Positions 1 to 8,882 are shown, numbered from the stretch's first letter. The stretch is 64,000 bases of DNA from JAHIVB01 sp964574705 (GCA_964574705.1 CAZNOO010000003.1:60658-124657), one strand, 5' to 3'. Numbers and translations are program-made. Notes: generated by a model from the letters alone, not told the origin.

Positions 1-801
1 GCCTTGATGCATGATTGCTCTAGGGTCATAGAACCGAATCATGAATCCTTTTCCGAGCGTTCCGCCGACTTCAGTCTCTTCAAAAGTGTCGGAACAAGGT
101 GAGCAATCTACAGCGATAAAGACATCAGGTTTAATCATGAACGATGAAGTCTGTGCACCTCTTAAGCCAACTTCTTCTTGAACGTTGGCGCCAGCGACAA
201 ATTTACAGGGAAGTTCTTCTTTTTTGATGCTTTCAAGCAAATCCAAAGCCATTGCAGATCCAAACCGATCATCCCAAGCTTTAGAAATGATTTTCTTTCC
301 ATCCTTGGTAAAAGTATAGTTGTTATGAAATACGATTTGTTGCCCGACTTTTACACCGAGTGATGTGGCATGTTCTTTTGAGTCAGCCCCAATGTCTAAC
401 AAGAAATCATCGAATGTACTGATTTGCTTTGTCGTTTCATCCCTTAAAAGATGTGGGGGTTTTGCTCCGATGACACCTGGGCAAAAAGATCCATCGTCCA
501 AAACAATGTTCATATGTTGACTTAACATAACGGGAGGATTGATTCCGCCAATCGGAATCAATTTTATGAATCCCTTTTCAGTTATTTCAGTAACCATCGC
601 TCCGACTTCGTCCATGTGCCCTGCCATCATAACGGTAGGACCAGAGGAATTTTCATTCACAATGCCGAAAATCGATCCAAGTTTGTCTTGGATGACTATT
701 TCTGAAACTTTTTCCAAATGCATTCTCATATATTGGCGAACATACTTCTCATGACCAGATACGCCGGGAAGTTCTACGAGGTTTCGATAATGCTCTTTCA
801 T
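1..801 (-). CDS. M42 family aminopeptidase (partial, 3' end outside window)
   Basis: This leftward gene starts at the ATG complementary to 799-801 and runs off the left edge, giving 267 codons without a stop. It is a zinc- or cobalt-dependent cytosolic aminopeptidase of the M42 (glutamyl aminopeptidase/endoglucanase M) family that would trim peptides. The hallmark motifs appear in order: AGHMDEVG with the first metal-binding His, GAKPPH, KAWDDRFG with the bridging Asp, QEEVGLRG with the catalytic Glu and a metal ligand, and AVDCS with another ligand. The family is usually about 350 residues, so roughly a quarter is missing. The start overlaps the trmB stop by 4 bases (ATGA), so it is the third gene of a pepV-trmB-M42 operon and probably translationally coupled. 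Substrate preference cannot be read from the sequence. Confidence 0.93.
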   Translation of the reverse strand, partial: MKEHYRNLVELPGVSGHEKYVRQYMRMHLEKVSEIVIQDKLGSIFGIVNENSSGPTVMMAGHMDEVGAMVTEITEKGFIKLIPIGGINPPVMLSQHMNIVLDDGSFCPGVIGAKPPHLLRDETTKQISTFDDFLLDIGADSKEHATSLGVKVGQQIVFHNNYTFTKDGKKIISKAWDDRFGSAMALDLLESIKKEELPCKFVAGANVQEEVGLRGAQTSSFMIKPDVFIAVDCSPCSDTFEETEVGGTLGKGFMIRFYDPRAIMHQG

Positions 802-1448
802 ATTTTTTTCTCCTTGTGGTAGACAGCGTGTAGATAAAAGATTGGTTTCCCCATCTCAACAAATTTCTCTTCGAATTCTGTCGCTACATTGTCTTTCGTG
901 TTGTGATAATCGAGACTTAGCTCTTTAACAAAAAAAGCAGGGTCTGCATTGAATTGCATCATAGAATATTCAAAAAAGCCGAAATTGTCTGTTTTTAATT
1001 TGATAGATGAATTGTTTTTTAAAATGACTTTGTATTTTTTAAGAAAGTTCGGATGCGTCAATCTTCTTTTCGCTTGTCTTTTTTTAGGCCAAGGATCTGA
1101 AAAATTAAGATAAAGCCCACTGATTTCAGAAGATGAAAAGAAGGTTTCGATTTCTGTTGCATCCTTTTGAATGAAGATGGCATTGTCGAGTGGATTTGCA
1201 AGAAGCTTCTCCAACCCTCTTACAACTACGGAATCATACTTCTCAATTCCAATGAAGTTCCGCTCTGGGTGGCGTTTCGCCATTTCAAAGATGAACTGGC
1301 CCTTTCCACACCCCACTTCAATTTCAATCGGATTTTGATTCATGAAAATGGCGTGCCAATGACTTTTTTTGTCTTCAGGGGAAGTGAAAATCATTGTAGG
1401 ATGTTTCGAAATCAATTTTGAAGCATATGGAACTTTTCTAAGCCTCAT
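798..1448 (-). CDS. trmB: tRNA (guanine-N7-)-methyltransferase
   Basis: The 216-residue protein methylates G46 of tRNA at N7 using S-adenosylmethionine. The SAM-binding motif EVGCGKGQFIFEMA lies near residue 40, and the family signature LNFSDPWPKKRQAKRRL lies near residues 114-130. Length and architecture are those of the monomeric bacterial enzyme. It is sandwiched between two peptidase genes with 4-base ATGA overlaps on both sides, so all three are probably made from one message. The pairing with peptidases gives no obvious functional clue and may simply be operon economy. Confidence 0.95.
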   Translation of the reverse strand: MRLRKVPYASKLISKHPTMIFTSPEDKKSHWHAIFMNQNPIEIEVGCGKGQFIFEMAKRHPERNFIGIEKYDSVVVRGLEKLLANPLDNAIFIQKDATEIETFFSSSEISGLYLNFSDPWPKKRQAKRRLTHPNFLKKYKVILKNNSSIKLKTDNFGFFEYSMMQFNADPAFFVKELSLDYHNTKDNVATEFEEKFVEMGKPIFYLHAVYHKEKKI

Positions 1449-2794
1449 GACGCAAGCTTAACGATACATTCAGCGTAGATTGCAGCCGCTAGAATCATAT
1501 CGTCTATGATCAGATACTCGTTTGCTTGATGAGCCAGGTCTTCCCTTCCAGGCAAGTTTGGACCAAATGCAACCGCCTTTTTCAAAGTCCTAGCATAAGT
1601 TCCTCCACCGATTGTTAGCAATGGAGTTTCATAGTCATTCGTATATTTTTGATAAGTAGAATAAAGTGTTTGAACTAATGGATCCTCTGGAGAAACATAA
1701 TGAGGTGGGCTATTATGAAGCCCTTTGTAAATCAACCCATATTCTTTTGCGATTCGAGTAACTTTGGATGCATTATCTTCAAACGGATATCCCTTAGGAT
1801 AACGGATGTTGGAGCCGATTTTGATATGATTGTTTTGATAGGAAATAATTGCCAAATTAATAGTCAAATCCTTCATTTCTTCATCATAAAAATCAATTCC
1901 AAGTTTTTTCCCGGCAGTGTCAAACATAAAATAGTCATGAATGATTTCCAAAAATTTGGCTTTGGTTACCGTTCTCAAAAATTCAGTCATCAAAAAGATT
2001 GCATTGACCCCAAGATGTGGCCAAGCAGCATGCGCGTTTTTACCGAATACCGTATATTTGTTTCCTTCCACGATACCCTTGACGCTTTTCCTTTCAAGAT
2101 AATTCGTGAATTCTTCCATGACATCTTTTTTCAAAACTGCGACGCATTGATCTGGAACGACATTATATCTTTCTCCAGCCTCGATGGATTCAATCAAGTC
2201 ATTTTCTTCATTTCCAACCAAATCAAAACTATAAATGCCTTTTTCACCGTAGATCAATGGGAATTCAGCATCGGGTGCAAATCCGATATCAGGCATTTGT
2301 TGTTTTTGAAGGTAACGGATGATTCCTCTCATACCGGACTCTTCATCGCAACCAAGGATTAACCGAACTTTTTTGTTCAATTTGATTTTTTGATCTTGCA
2401 CCATTCTCATGGCAATATACGCTGCCATCGTAGGTCCCTTGTCGTCCATGGATCCTCTGGCATATATTTTCCCGTCAATGATGGTAGCACTAAAAGGAGG
2501 ATTCGTCCAGAACCCACCGGTTGGAACGACATCTAGATGTCCTAAAATCCCTAGGACCTCTTCTCCTTCGCCCATTTCTATATGACCCGCATAATGATCA
2601 ACGTCTAGAGTTAAAAACCCGTCTGTCTTTGCTGTCTCGAGTAGAAAATCTAAAGCACGTCGGATGTTTTCTCCAAATGGGGCTTCTAAATTTGATTCAT
2701 CATATCGGTCTAAAACGGTTGGAATTTGAAGCAATTTCACCGTTTTTTCTATGTATTCTTTTTGATATTGTTTTGCTAGTTTTAACCAGTCCAT
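1445..2794 (-). CDS. pepV: M20 family dipeptidase PepV-like
   Basis: This 449-residue cytosolic metallodipeptidase of the M20 family splits dipeptides after uptake. Visible motifs are GHLDVVPTG (metal-binding His and catalytic Asp), DDKGP with the bridging Asp, GCDEESG with the catalytic Glu pair, and APDAEFPLIYGEKG, which is typical of PepV. The dimer/lid domain occupies the middle and the conserved C-terminal segment near GREDLAHQANEY contributes the last metal-binding His. A GAGGAG ribosome site sits 8 bases before the ATG, and a promoter lies just upstream. It is first in the operon with trmB and the M42 peptidase, so it works with the Opp importer further right in peptide use. Confidence 0.92.
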   Translation of the reverse strand: MDWLKLAKQYQKEYIEKTVKLLQIPTVLDRYDESNLEAPFGENIRRALDFLLETAKTDGFLTLDVDHYAGHIEMGEGEEVLGILGHLDVVPTGGFWTNPPFSATIIDGKIYARGSMDDKGPTMAAYIAMRMVQDQKIKLNKKVRLILGCDEESGMRGIIRYLQKQQMPDIGFAPDAEFPLIYGEKGIYSFDLVGNEENDLIESIEAGERYNVVPDQCVAVLKKDVMEEFTNYLERKSVKGIVEGNKYTVFGKNAHAAWPHLGVNAIFLMTEFLRTVTKAKFLEIIHDYFMFDTAGKKLGIDFYDEEMKDLTINLAIISYQNNHIKIGSNIRYPKGYPFEDNASKVTRIAKEYGLIYKGLHNSPPHYVSPEDPLVQTLYSTYQKYTNDYETPLLTIGGGTYARTLKKAVAFGPNLPGREDLAHQANEYLIIDDMILAAAIYAECIVKLAS

Positions 2795-2819
2795 GATTCA
2801 CACTCCTCATCTAATATTA

Positions 2820-2847
2820 ATTGTATCACAAGTGCTTCAATTTTCAA
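2820..2847 (-). promoter_or_regulatory. Promoter of the pepV operon
   Basis: On the minus strand, TTGAAA (2842-2847) and TACAAT (2820-2825) are separated by 16 bases, a good sigma-A-type promoter. It lies about 25 bases before the pepV start codon, so the untranslated leader is short. Confidence 0.6.
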
Positions 2848-2888
2848 ATAAAAGCGATATTATCAATGTCTTAAATCTCTTTATGAGA

Positions 2889-2916
2889 TTGACTTTTAGC
2901 CAAAAGAAAGTATAAT
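2889..2916 (+). promoter_or_regulatory. Promoter of the metal P-type ATPase
   Basis: TTGACT (2889-2894), a 16-base spacer and TATAAT (2911-2916) form a strong vegetative promoter about 60 bases before the ATPase start. No obvious palindromic metal-regulator operator was seen, and no ArsR- or MerR-type regulator gene is adjacent. Confidence 0.65.
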
Positions 2917-2974
2917 GAAGAAAGAAGCAATCGCAAAGAATTGGTGCAGAAAACAAACTGTTTGAGGTATTAGG

Positions 2975-5098
2975 ATGATCCGTAAAATAATAATGAAAAA
3001 CTTAACTTGTTCTAACTGTATTGCCAAAGTGGAAAGACGCACTTCTAGGCTAGAATATGTCAATAGTGCAAGTTTTAATTATAGCAACCAAATTCTCTTA
3101 GTCGATTTCAAAGACGACTATGATGAGATATATGCCCTTAAAGAGATTAAAGAAATTGTTGATTTACTTGAAGACAATATCATCACTCATTATTATGAAG
3201 ATAAAGTCGAAGTCAAAAAGCCAAACTTTTTAAAGGATTATATTTTCGTCCTCATTGGAATGGTTATCATCCTCAGCACTTTCTCTATTCATAGAATTTT
3301 TCCGTTCATCAATCCTATTTTTGGTACTAGTTATGTTGGATTGAACCCAATTACGTTATCTATATTATATTGGATTGGATATTTGTTTCTTATCAGCAAA
3401 CTGATGGTACTTCAAATTAAAGGAATCAAGCATTTTAACATCTTTAATGAGAATACTTTAATGATTATTGCTACATTCGCAGCGATGTTCATCGGTAGGT
3501 ATGAAGAGTCAATCGCAGTAGTCATTCTATATTCCATTGGAGAATATTTTCAGTCAAGAGCGGTTTCAAAATCAAAGAGTGAGATTTCTGCTTTAATCAA
3601 TTTGAAAGTAGAATACGCAAATCTTCTTGTAAACGATAAGATTGTTGTAAAAGACCCGATGATGATAAAAGTAGGAGATATTCTTGTCATTAAAAATGGC
3701 GAAAGAATCCCTGTGGATGGAGAAGTAATTAAAGGCTCCACCAGTTTGAACACCAGCGAATTGACTGGCGAATCAAAGCTTCGAAGAGTCGAAGTGGGTT
3801 CAAAAATTCTTTCGGGAAATATTAATGTTGGAAATGTCATTCACATTAAAGCAGATAAGGAATACAACGATTCAACTTTGGCGAAAATCATTGATTTGAT
3901 AGAAAATTCAACTACAAACAAATCAAAGACTGAGATGTTCATCACTAAATTTGCAAGAGTCTATACTCCGATTGTCGTTGGACTCGCTCTTCTGCTTATT
4001 ATATACGGAATCATAATGGATCCATCTCAAGTTTTAACAGACCGTGGCTATGTATATCGTGCCGCGATATTCCTTGTGATATCTTGCCCATGTTCTTTGG
4101 TGCTGAGCGTTCCGCTTTCTTATTATGCAGGAATCGGTACTGCAGCTAAGAATGGCATTTTATTTAAAGGCTCTTCATTTCTGAACACATTAACGGACGT
4201 TCAAACCATTGCACTTGATAAAACTGGAACCCTCACATACGGAGCATTCTTCGTCAAAGAAGTAACGAATGATGAAACCATCCAACTTGCCGCGTCTATC
4301 GAGAGGTTTTCAAATCATCCAATCGCTGAAGCAATTGTAAATTTCAATTCATTTCCGATTCTTGATATATTAAGCGTCGAAGAAGTTCCTGGGTATGGGA
4401 TGAAGGGAATTCTCAACGGTGAAATGGTCTATGCTGGAAGCAAAAGGCTTCTGGAACAAAATGGAATTTTGATTCCAGACGAAAAACTCCCTGTTGGCTC
4501 ATACACTTTCATTTCTGTTGGAACTCGATATGTGGGATATGTTGTTGTAAAGGACGAACTAAAAGAATCCTCCATGGAAACCGTGAGAGCATTCACCAAA
4601 AAATATGATACCGTCATGTTAACTGGAGACAATGAACAATCAGCGAATGAAATTGCTAATAACCTGGGTGGAATTGAATTTTACGCAAACTTGCTGCCAG
4701 AACAAAAACTAGAGAAATTCAATCAAATCCGCACTAATTCAATCAGTCTGTTCGTTGGCGACGGGATTAATGATGCTCCTCTACTCAAAAACGCAGACAT
4801 CGGTGTTTCAATGGGCTCTGCAAGCGATTTGGCAATTGAAGTATCCGATATTATCATCATCAACAATGACATCAGACTACTTGAAAAAGCGATTCGAATT
4901 GCAAAGAAGACAAAACGTATCGCTACAGAAAACATCGTATTCTCGATGGTTGTCAAGTTGTTGTTCCTTGGAATGTCAGCAATTGGATTCATGTGGATGT
5001 GGTTATCTCTATTCGCGGATGTTGGAGTTGCACTTCTATGCGTATTAAATGCAATTCGAATCATTTATCAGAAAAAGTATCTTCAAACAAGTGAATAA
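2975..5098 (+). CDS. P1B-type heavy-metal translocating ATPase (CadA/ZntA-like)
   Basis: The 707-residue membrane pump would export soft divalent cations such as Zn, Cd or Pb, or monovalent Cu, at the cost of ATP. The N-terminus holds a short metal-binding (HMA-like) domain with CSNC near residue 13. Transmembrane helices follow, then the actuator motif TGES near 264, the intramembrane metal site CPC at 371-373, the phosphorylated Asp415 in DKTGTLT, SNHPIAEA, MLTGDN and GDGINDAP. A CPC site occurs in both Zn/Cd and Cu pumps, so the ion is unresolved. The last helices look closer to CadA/ZntA, which is a family-level impression. It is monocistronic with its own promoter and terminator. The ribosome site GAGG lies 7 bases upstream of the ATG. 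Confidence 0.9.
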   Translation: MIRKIIMKNLTCSNCIAKVERRTSRLEYVNSASFNYSNQILLVDFKDDYDEIYALKEIKEIVDLLEDNIITHYYEDKVEVKKPNFLKDYIFVLIGMVIILSTFSIHRIFPFINPIFGTSYVGLNPITLSILYWIGYLFLISKLMVLQIKGIKHFNIFNENTLMIIATFAAMFIGRYEESIAVVILYSIGEYFQSRAVSKSKSEISALINLKVEYANLLVNDKIVVKDPMMIKVGDILVIKNGERIPVDGEVIKGSTSLNTSELTGESKLRRVEVGSKILSGNINVGNVIHIKADKEYNDSTLAKIIDLIENSTTNKSKTEMFITKFARVYTPIVVGLALLLIIYGIIMDPSQVLTDRGYVYRAAIFLVISCPCSLVLSVPLSYYAGIGTAAKNGILFKGSSFLNTLTDVQTIALDKTGTLTYGAFFVKEVTNDETIQLAASIERFSNHPIAEAIVNFNSFPILDILSVEEVPGYGMKGILNGEMVYAGSKRLLEQNGILIPDEKLPVGSYTFISVGTRYVGYVVVKDELKESSMETVRAFTKKYDTVMLTGDNEQSANEIANNLGGIEFYANLLPEQKLEKFNQIRTNSISLFVGDGINDAPLLKNADIGVSMGSASDLAIEVSDIIIINNDIRLLEKAIRIAKKTKRIATENIVFSMVVKLLFLGMSAIGFMWMWLSLFADVGVALLCVLNAIRIIYQKKYLQTSE

Positions 5099-5102
5099 AT
5101 GA

Positions 5103-5140
5103 AATGGAACAGAGTTTTTTAGGCTCTGTTCCATTTTTTT
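5103..5140. terminator. Terminator between convergent ATPase and tyrS genes
   Basis: A perfect 12-bp stem (5103-5114 with 5124-5135) and a 9-base loop are followed by a T-run to 5140. It terminates the rightward ATPase gene. It overlaps the tyrS stop codon, and an A-rich left flank may let it work in both directions. Confidence 0.85.
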
Positions 5141-6377
5141 AGTGTTTAACCAAAGCGTATGTCTTTTTCCCTTTTCGAACGATGGTATAGGTCTTTCCTA
5201 TCGCAGCATCTTTTTGAACAATGTAATTTGTATCAGTTACTTTTTCTCCGTTGACTTGAATCGCACCGTTTTGGATGAATTCTCTCGCTTGCCTTTTTGA
5301 ACTTGCAAGTTCGATTGTCAATAACAGATCTACTAACATTGGCTCGTCATCTATCGATGTATGGGAGAACTCTTTGAAAGCGACTTCAATTTCTTGCAAA
5401 GTCAAATCTTTAATTTCTCCGCTGAACAAAGCTTCTGTGATTTTAATCGCTTCTTTGTAAGCTTCTTCTCCATGAACCAAAATGGTCAATTCTTCTGCCA
5501 ATCGTTTTTGAGCTAATCTTAAGTGTGGTTCATTTTGGAAAGATGCCTCAATTTCCTCAATTTCCTTTCGTGAAAGGAAAGTAAATTGTTTAAGTCTCAT
5601 TAAAACATCGTCGTCTGCTGTATTAATCCAAAATTGATAAAATTCATATACGCTTGTTTTTTCGGGATCAAGCCACACAGAACCGTCTTCGGACTTTCCA
5701 AACTTGGTGCCATCTGATTTTGTAACGAGCGGGAATGTGAACCCATATGCTTTACTTTCTGCACCATGGATCTTACGAATCAATTCAAGTCCTGAAGTAA
5801 TGTTTCCCCATTGGTCCTGACCGCCGATTTGCATGTTGCATCCTCTGGTTTTAAACAGATGTTCAAAGTCCCATGCCTGAATGATTTGATATGAAAACTC
5901 TGTAAAAGAGATTCCATTGTCGATTCTTGATTTAACAGAATCCTTGCTCATCATATAAGATACGTTAAAGTGCTTTCCGATATCCCGTAAAAATTCAATC
6001 GCATTCAGCGATGAAATCCATTCATAATTATTAACAATCAATGCGTTTGGCAATAAGTGCTTCACTTGTTTGATAATGCCCTCAGCATTTTTTAATGAAG
6101 TCTCAATCGTCAAAAGTTGTCTTTCATTGCTCTTGAAGCTGGGATCTCCAATCAGTCCTGTTCCACCACCAATAACTAAAATCGGCTTATGGCCATAATC
6201 CATCAGTCGTTTGGCAACCATGTATGCGAGCAAATGCCCCACATGAAGGCTGTCTGCCGTTGGATCTGCACCAAGGTAAAATGTGCTTGGCACGTCATTC
6301 AAAACGCCTTCTAGCTCAGGATCCGTCATTCCATAGACGAGTCCACGCCATTTTAAATCTTCATATAATTTCATCAT
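5139..6377 (-). CDS. tyrS: Tyrosyl-tRNA synthetase
   Basis: The 412-residue class I synthetase charges tRNA-Tyr. The HIGH-like motif appears as ADSLHVGHLLAY near residue 40, with GGGTGLIGDPS shortly after, and the KMSKS equivalent is KFGKSEDG near residue 230. A C-terminal S4 RNA-binding domain starts near residue 345 (SKRQAREFIQNGAIQVNG). This is the bacterial TyrS form. AGGAGG lies directly before the ATG. An upstream T-box leader shows control by uncharged tRNA-Tyr. Next to it is a ccpA-like gene; tyrS and ccpA are also neighbours in Bacillus. Confidence 0.97.
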   Translation of the reverse strand: MMKLYEDLKWRGLVYGMTDPELEGVLNDVPSTFYLGADPTADSLHVGHLLAYMVAKRLMDYGHKPILVIGGGTGLIGDPSFKSNERQLLTIETSLKNAEGIIKQVKHLLPNALIVNNYEWISSLNAIEFLRDIGKHFNVSYMMSKDSVKSRIDNGISFTEFSYQIIQAWDFEHLFKTRGCNMQIGGQDQWGNITSGLELIRKIHGAESKAYGFTFPLVTKSDGTKFGKSEDGSVWLDPEKTSVYEFYQFWINTADDDVLMRLKQFTFLSRKEIEEIEASFQNEPHLRLAQKRLAEELTILVHGEEAYKEAIKITEALFSGEIKDLTLQEIEVAFKEFSHTSIDDEPMLVDLLLTIELASSKRQAREFIQNGAIQVNGEKVTDTNYIVQKDAAIGKTYTIVRKGKKTYALVKH

Positions 6378-6390
6378 ATTCCTCCTATAA

Positions 6391-6590
6391 AAGAAAAATC
6401 GCCCTTAAAAGTAAAGGACGATTAATTTAACCGCGGTACCACCTTTGTTCACAAAGTGCGCTTGAAAAGATAACGGATTTACCGTCTGCAAAGCAGAAAC
6501 TCATAAGTGTAATTCAAACTCAAACGACTTCTGGTTTTCACCCACCACCAGATCTCTGGAACAATCCTTTTGAATTTTACTTTTCTTAAT
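6391..6590 (-). promoter_or_regulatory. T-box leader (tRNA-Tyr responsive) of tyrS
   Basis: The leader contains the T-box core AAAGGTGGTACCGCGG (complement of 6431-6446). This is followed by a terminator stem pairing 6414-6422 with 6398-6406 and a U-run at 6394-6398, which competes with the antiterminator. The 5' half has Stem I features, including an AGAGA/CTGGTGG region near 6545-6560. A UAC Tyr codon at complement 6509-6511 sits in a likely specifier loop, and a UAU follows a few bases later. High uncharged tRNA-Tyr would favour antitermination and tyrS expression. No clear separate promoter was found between this leader and the ccpA-like gene. Confidence 0.92.
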
Positions 6591-6596
6591 CAACGT

Positions 6597-7604
6597 CTAT
6601 TTAGTTGTATTTCTTTCAATGATGCTGTGAGGCAATACATTGAACTTCATTTCGACGGGTTCTCCGTCAATTTCACGTTTCAAGAGAGCCATTGCTTTCG
6701 CTCCAATGTCGATAATTGGAACGTCTACGCAAGACAGTTTTGGTCTTGAAAGCGATGCATATTTGGTGTTTTGGAATCCATAGACACTGATGTCTTTGGG
6801 AATTTCTCTTCCATCTTTGATCATTGCATTAATGAAAGAGACAGCAATGGAGTCACGAACTGCGATTACGCCGTCGATGAGTGTTCCTGCATCTTTAAAC
6901 AATTCTTTGAAATGAACTGTATTGACGGAAATATCTCCACTAGTACGGACGATATTTTGATTGAGGCCCGCTTCTTTGACCGCTTTGAGATATCCTTCTT
7001 CTTTTAAATCATTAACCATGTATTTTCTTGCAGTTGTGAGCAGATAAATATTCTTTCTGCCATCGGCAATCAACCTAGTTGTTAGTTCGTACGCTGCCTT
7101 AAAATAGTCAATACATACTGTAACAAGTTTGTTGTCATATGGATACAATGTATTTGCAAGTACAATAGGAACTTTGTATTCGTCTTGAATGATGTTCAAC
7201 ATTTTGTATTGTTCTTCATTGATTTCATCATTTAAGTAAAGAATACCGTCGACTTGACTCGCAACGACTTCTTTCAACATTTCAGATTCTTCTGTTTTAT
7301 CGCTTTTTAAAACGTATAACAGTAATGAATAATCATATTTTCTTGCCTCTACGGCAATTCCGTTCAACATTTCTGCAACAGAAGCTCTAGACATATCAGG
7401 CACAATGACAGCGACGGTGGTGCTTTTCTTGCTGGCAAGTCCCTTTGCGAAAGCATTGGGTTTGTATCCTAATTCTTTGATGATGCGAAGTACTCGCTCT
7501 CTCGTTTCCGGTTTAACCTTTTGAGGATTGTTCAAGGTTCTTGAAACCGTTGCCAGGGAGACATTCGCCGCGTAAGCGACATTATAGATAGTGGCCTTAT
7601 TCAT
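6597..7604 (-). CDS. ccpA: LacI family regulator, CcpA-like
   Basis: The 335-residue DNA-binding protein has the N-terminal LacI helix-turn-helix (ATIYNVAYAANVSLATVSRTLNN) and hinge region (KPNAFAKGLASKKSTT), then a periplasmic-binding-protein-like effector domain. The hinge, the spacing and the end LPHSIIERNTTK align by eye better with CcpA than with sugar-specific LacI members. It also lies next to tyrS and not inside a sugar operon. As CcpA it would bind HPr-Ser46-P and repress or activate genes through cre sites. Three cre-like sites occur elsewhere in this window (near 26096, 48235 and 23814). A one-residue difference in helix 1 (YAAN where AxxA is usual) is noted but probably harmless. 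A sugar-specific LacI regulator is the alternative. Confidence 0.75.
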   Translation of the reverse strand: MNKATIYNVAYAANVSLATVSRTLNNPQKVKPETRERVLRIIKELGYKPNAFAKGLASKKSTTVAVIVPDMSRASVAEMLNGIAVEARKYDYSLLLYVLKSDKTEESEMLKEVVASQVDGILYLNDEINEEQYKMLNIIQDEYKVPIVLANTLYPYDNKLVTVCIDYFKAAYELTTRLIADGRKNIYLLTTARKYMVNDLKEEGYLKAVKEAGLNQNIVRTSGDISVNTVHFKELFKDAGTLIDGVIAVRDSIAVSFINAMIKDGREIPKDISVYGFQNTKYASLSRPKLSCVDVPIIDIGAKAMALLKREIDGEPVEMKFNVLPHSIIERNTTK

Positions 7605-7637
7605 TCTATCCCAACCCCTTCTTTATTGCTAATCATT

Positions 7638-7666
7638 ATTTTATCATTTACAGCAACCTGTTTCAA
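7638..7666 (-). promoter_or_regulatory. Promoter of the ccpA-like gene
   Basis: On the minus strand TTGAAA (7661-7666) is separated by 17 bases from TAAAAT (7638-7643). The start codon is about 35 bases downstream. Confidence 0.55.
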
Positions 7667-7703
7667 TGGTTTTGACTGATTTTATGAAAATTTTTACATT
7701 TCA

Positions 7704-7730
7704 AGAAAAAAGCCAGCATTTCTGCTGACT
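7704..7730 (-). terminator. Terminator after rplS
   Basis: An 8-bp stem (7723-7730 with 7711-7718, one G-U pair) closed by a GAAA tetraloop is followed by a U-run (complement of 7704-7710). It ends the GH17-rimM-trmD-rplS operon. Confidence 0.85.
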
Positions 7731-7741
7731 CTTGAATGAAA

Positions 7742-8089
7742 CTATCTTCTTTCTTTGATACGTGATGCTTTTGCAGACAATCCTCTTAAATATCCCAAAT
7801 GAGCTCTGCGAACTTTACCGAAACGAATGACTTCGATCTTATCGACAACTGGAGAATGTACTGGGAACGTTCTTTCAACACCAACTCCATAAGAAATCTT
7901 TCTTACAGTGAATGTTTCTGAAACGCCGCCTCCTTGTCTTTTGATGACTAATCCTTCGAAATGCTGGATACGTTCACGATCCCCTTCCTTGATTTTTACA
8001 CTGACTTTTACAGTGTCTCCGGAACGGAAGCTCGGGATGTCACTTTTCAGGAATTCCTGAGTGACTTGATTGATGATTTGCTGTGACAT
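7742..8089 (-). CDS. rplS: 50S ribosomal protein L19
   Basis: This is the L19 protein of the large subunit, 115 residues from the chosen start. The signatures SFRSGDTVKVSVKIKEGDRERIQ, FEGLVIKRQGGG and ERTFPVHSPVVDKIEV are all present. The frame is open three codons further to a TTG, but that codon abuts the AAAGGAG ribosome site with no spacing. The ATG at 8089 is 9 bases from AAAGGAG and is the real start. It follows trmD as in many Firmicutes, but has its own promoter and a structured leader, so it can be expressed apart from the modification enzymes. Confidence 0.96.
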   Translation of the reverse strand: MSQQIINQVTQEFLKSDIPSFRSGDTVKVSVKIKEGDRERIQHFEGLVIKRQGGGVSETFTVRKISYGVGVERTFPVHSPVVDKIEVIRFGKVRRAHLGYLRGLSAKASRIKERR

Positions 8090-8097
8090 TGTGGTCA

Positions 8098-8160
8098 ACT
8101 CCTTTTTTAATGCTTTTGTTCATAGTCTAGCGGAACAAAAGGGTTCTAGATATTCTTAAC
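8098..8160 (-). ncRNA. Putative L19 mRNA leader (autoregulatory element)
   Basis: The transcript from the promoter at 8171-8199 has two mutually exclusive stems. UCUAG-AAC pairs with GUUC-CG-CUAGA (8146-8150 region with 8126-8130). CUUUUGUUC (8133-8141) pairs perfectly over 9 bp with GAACAAAAG (8113-8121). The ribosome site of rplS follows immediately. Firmicutes are known to carry an L19 leader motif at this place, and I infer this is one, regulated by L19 binding. I assign it by position and pairing, not by a covariance-model match. Confidence 0.6.
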
Positions 8161-8170
8161 AGCGAAAGGT

Positions 8171-8199
8171 ATTATATCATAGATTTTTTTCAAAATCAA
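8171..8199 (-). promoter_or_regulatory. Internal promoter for rplS
   Basis: TTGATT (8194-8199) and TATAAT (8171-8176) on the minus strand are 17 bases apart. The -35 box overlaps the last codons of trmD. It would give extra rplS transcripts carrying the structured leader. Confidence 0.65.
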
Positions 8200-8882
8200 T
8201 CTTTTTTGTCTGATTTCACGAGAAGATCAGGTCTTCTTTCCATTGTTCTTTTTTCAGCTTGTTCTTTGCGCCATTTTTCAATTTCTTGATGGTTACCGCT
8301 CAGCAAAACGTCTGGAACTTTATATCCCATGAACTCTTGAGGCCGGGTATATTGAGGATATTCAAGTGCGCCTTCATAAAAAGAGTCATTTTCAAAAGAT
8401 TCTTTTTTTCCTAAGGCGTCTGGAAGCAACCGAACAACAGAGTCAACAATGGCCATTGCAGCAATTTCACCACCGGTCAGCACATAATCGCCTATCGAAA
8501 TCTCTTCGTCGATGAAATATCTAATTCGATCATCGAAGCCTTCATAATGTCCACAAATCAGAATGATGTGTTCCTTGTTTGCATATTGTTTTGCTGTATT
8601 TTGATTGAAAGGTATTCCTTGCGGTGTTAGAAGCACTTTCCATGCGGAATCAAATCCTTCGATACTCTCAAGGGCTTTGACAATAGGCTCAACCGAGAGA
8701 AGCATTCCCGGTCCGCCTCCAAATGCATAATCGTCTACATGTCTGTGTTTGTCTGTAGAAAAATCACGAAAATTAACAACATCAACCTTTAAAATATCTT
8801 TTTGAATGGCACGCTTTAAAATCGATTCGGTGAAAATTCCATTAAACATTTCAGGGAATAAACTCAAAATGGTTACCCTCAT
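8196..8882 (-). CDS. trmD: tRNA (guanine-N1-)-methyltransferase
   Basis: The 228-residue SPOUT-class enzyme methylates G37 at N1 next to the anticodon, preventing frameshifting. Conserved elements are the N-terminal TILSLFPEMF, VDDYAFGGGPGMLL, the SAM knot segments LICGHYEGFDDR and SIGDYVLTGGE, and the PDALGKKES loop. Length is typical. Its ATG overlaps the rimM stop by 4 bases (ATGA), and rplS follows after a promoter and leader. The order rimM-trmD-rplS is the classical one. Confidence 0.97.
   Translation of the reverse strand: MRVTILSLFPEMFNGIFTESILKRAIQKDILKVDVVNFRDFSTDKHRHVDDYAFGGGPGMLLSVEPIVKALESIEGFDSAWKVLLTPQGIPFNQNTAKQYANKEHIILICGHYEGFDDRIRYFIDEEISIGDYVLTGGEIAAMAIVDSVVRLLPDALGKKESFENDSFYEGALEYPQYTRPQEFMGYKVPDVLLSGNHQEIEKWRKEQAEKRTMERRPDLLVKSDKKD

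Noticed and set aside
1700..2362. 220-codon frame opposite pepV
   Set aside because: It lies fully antisense to a well-supported peptidase gene, with no ribosome site and no known domain; a shadow frame.
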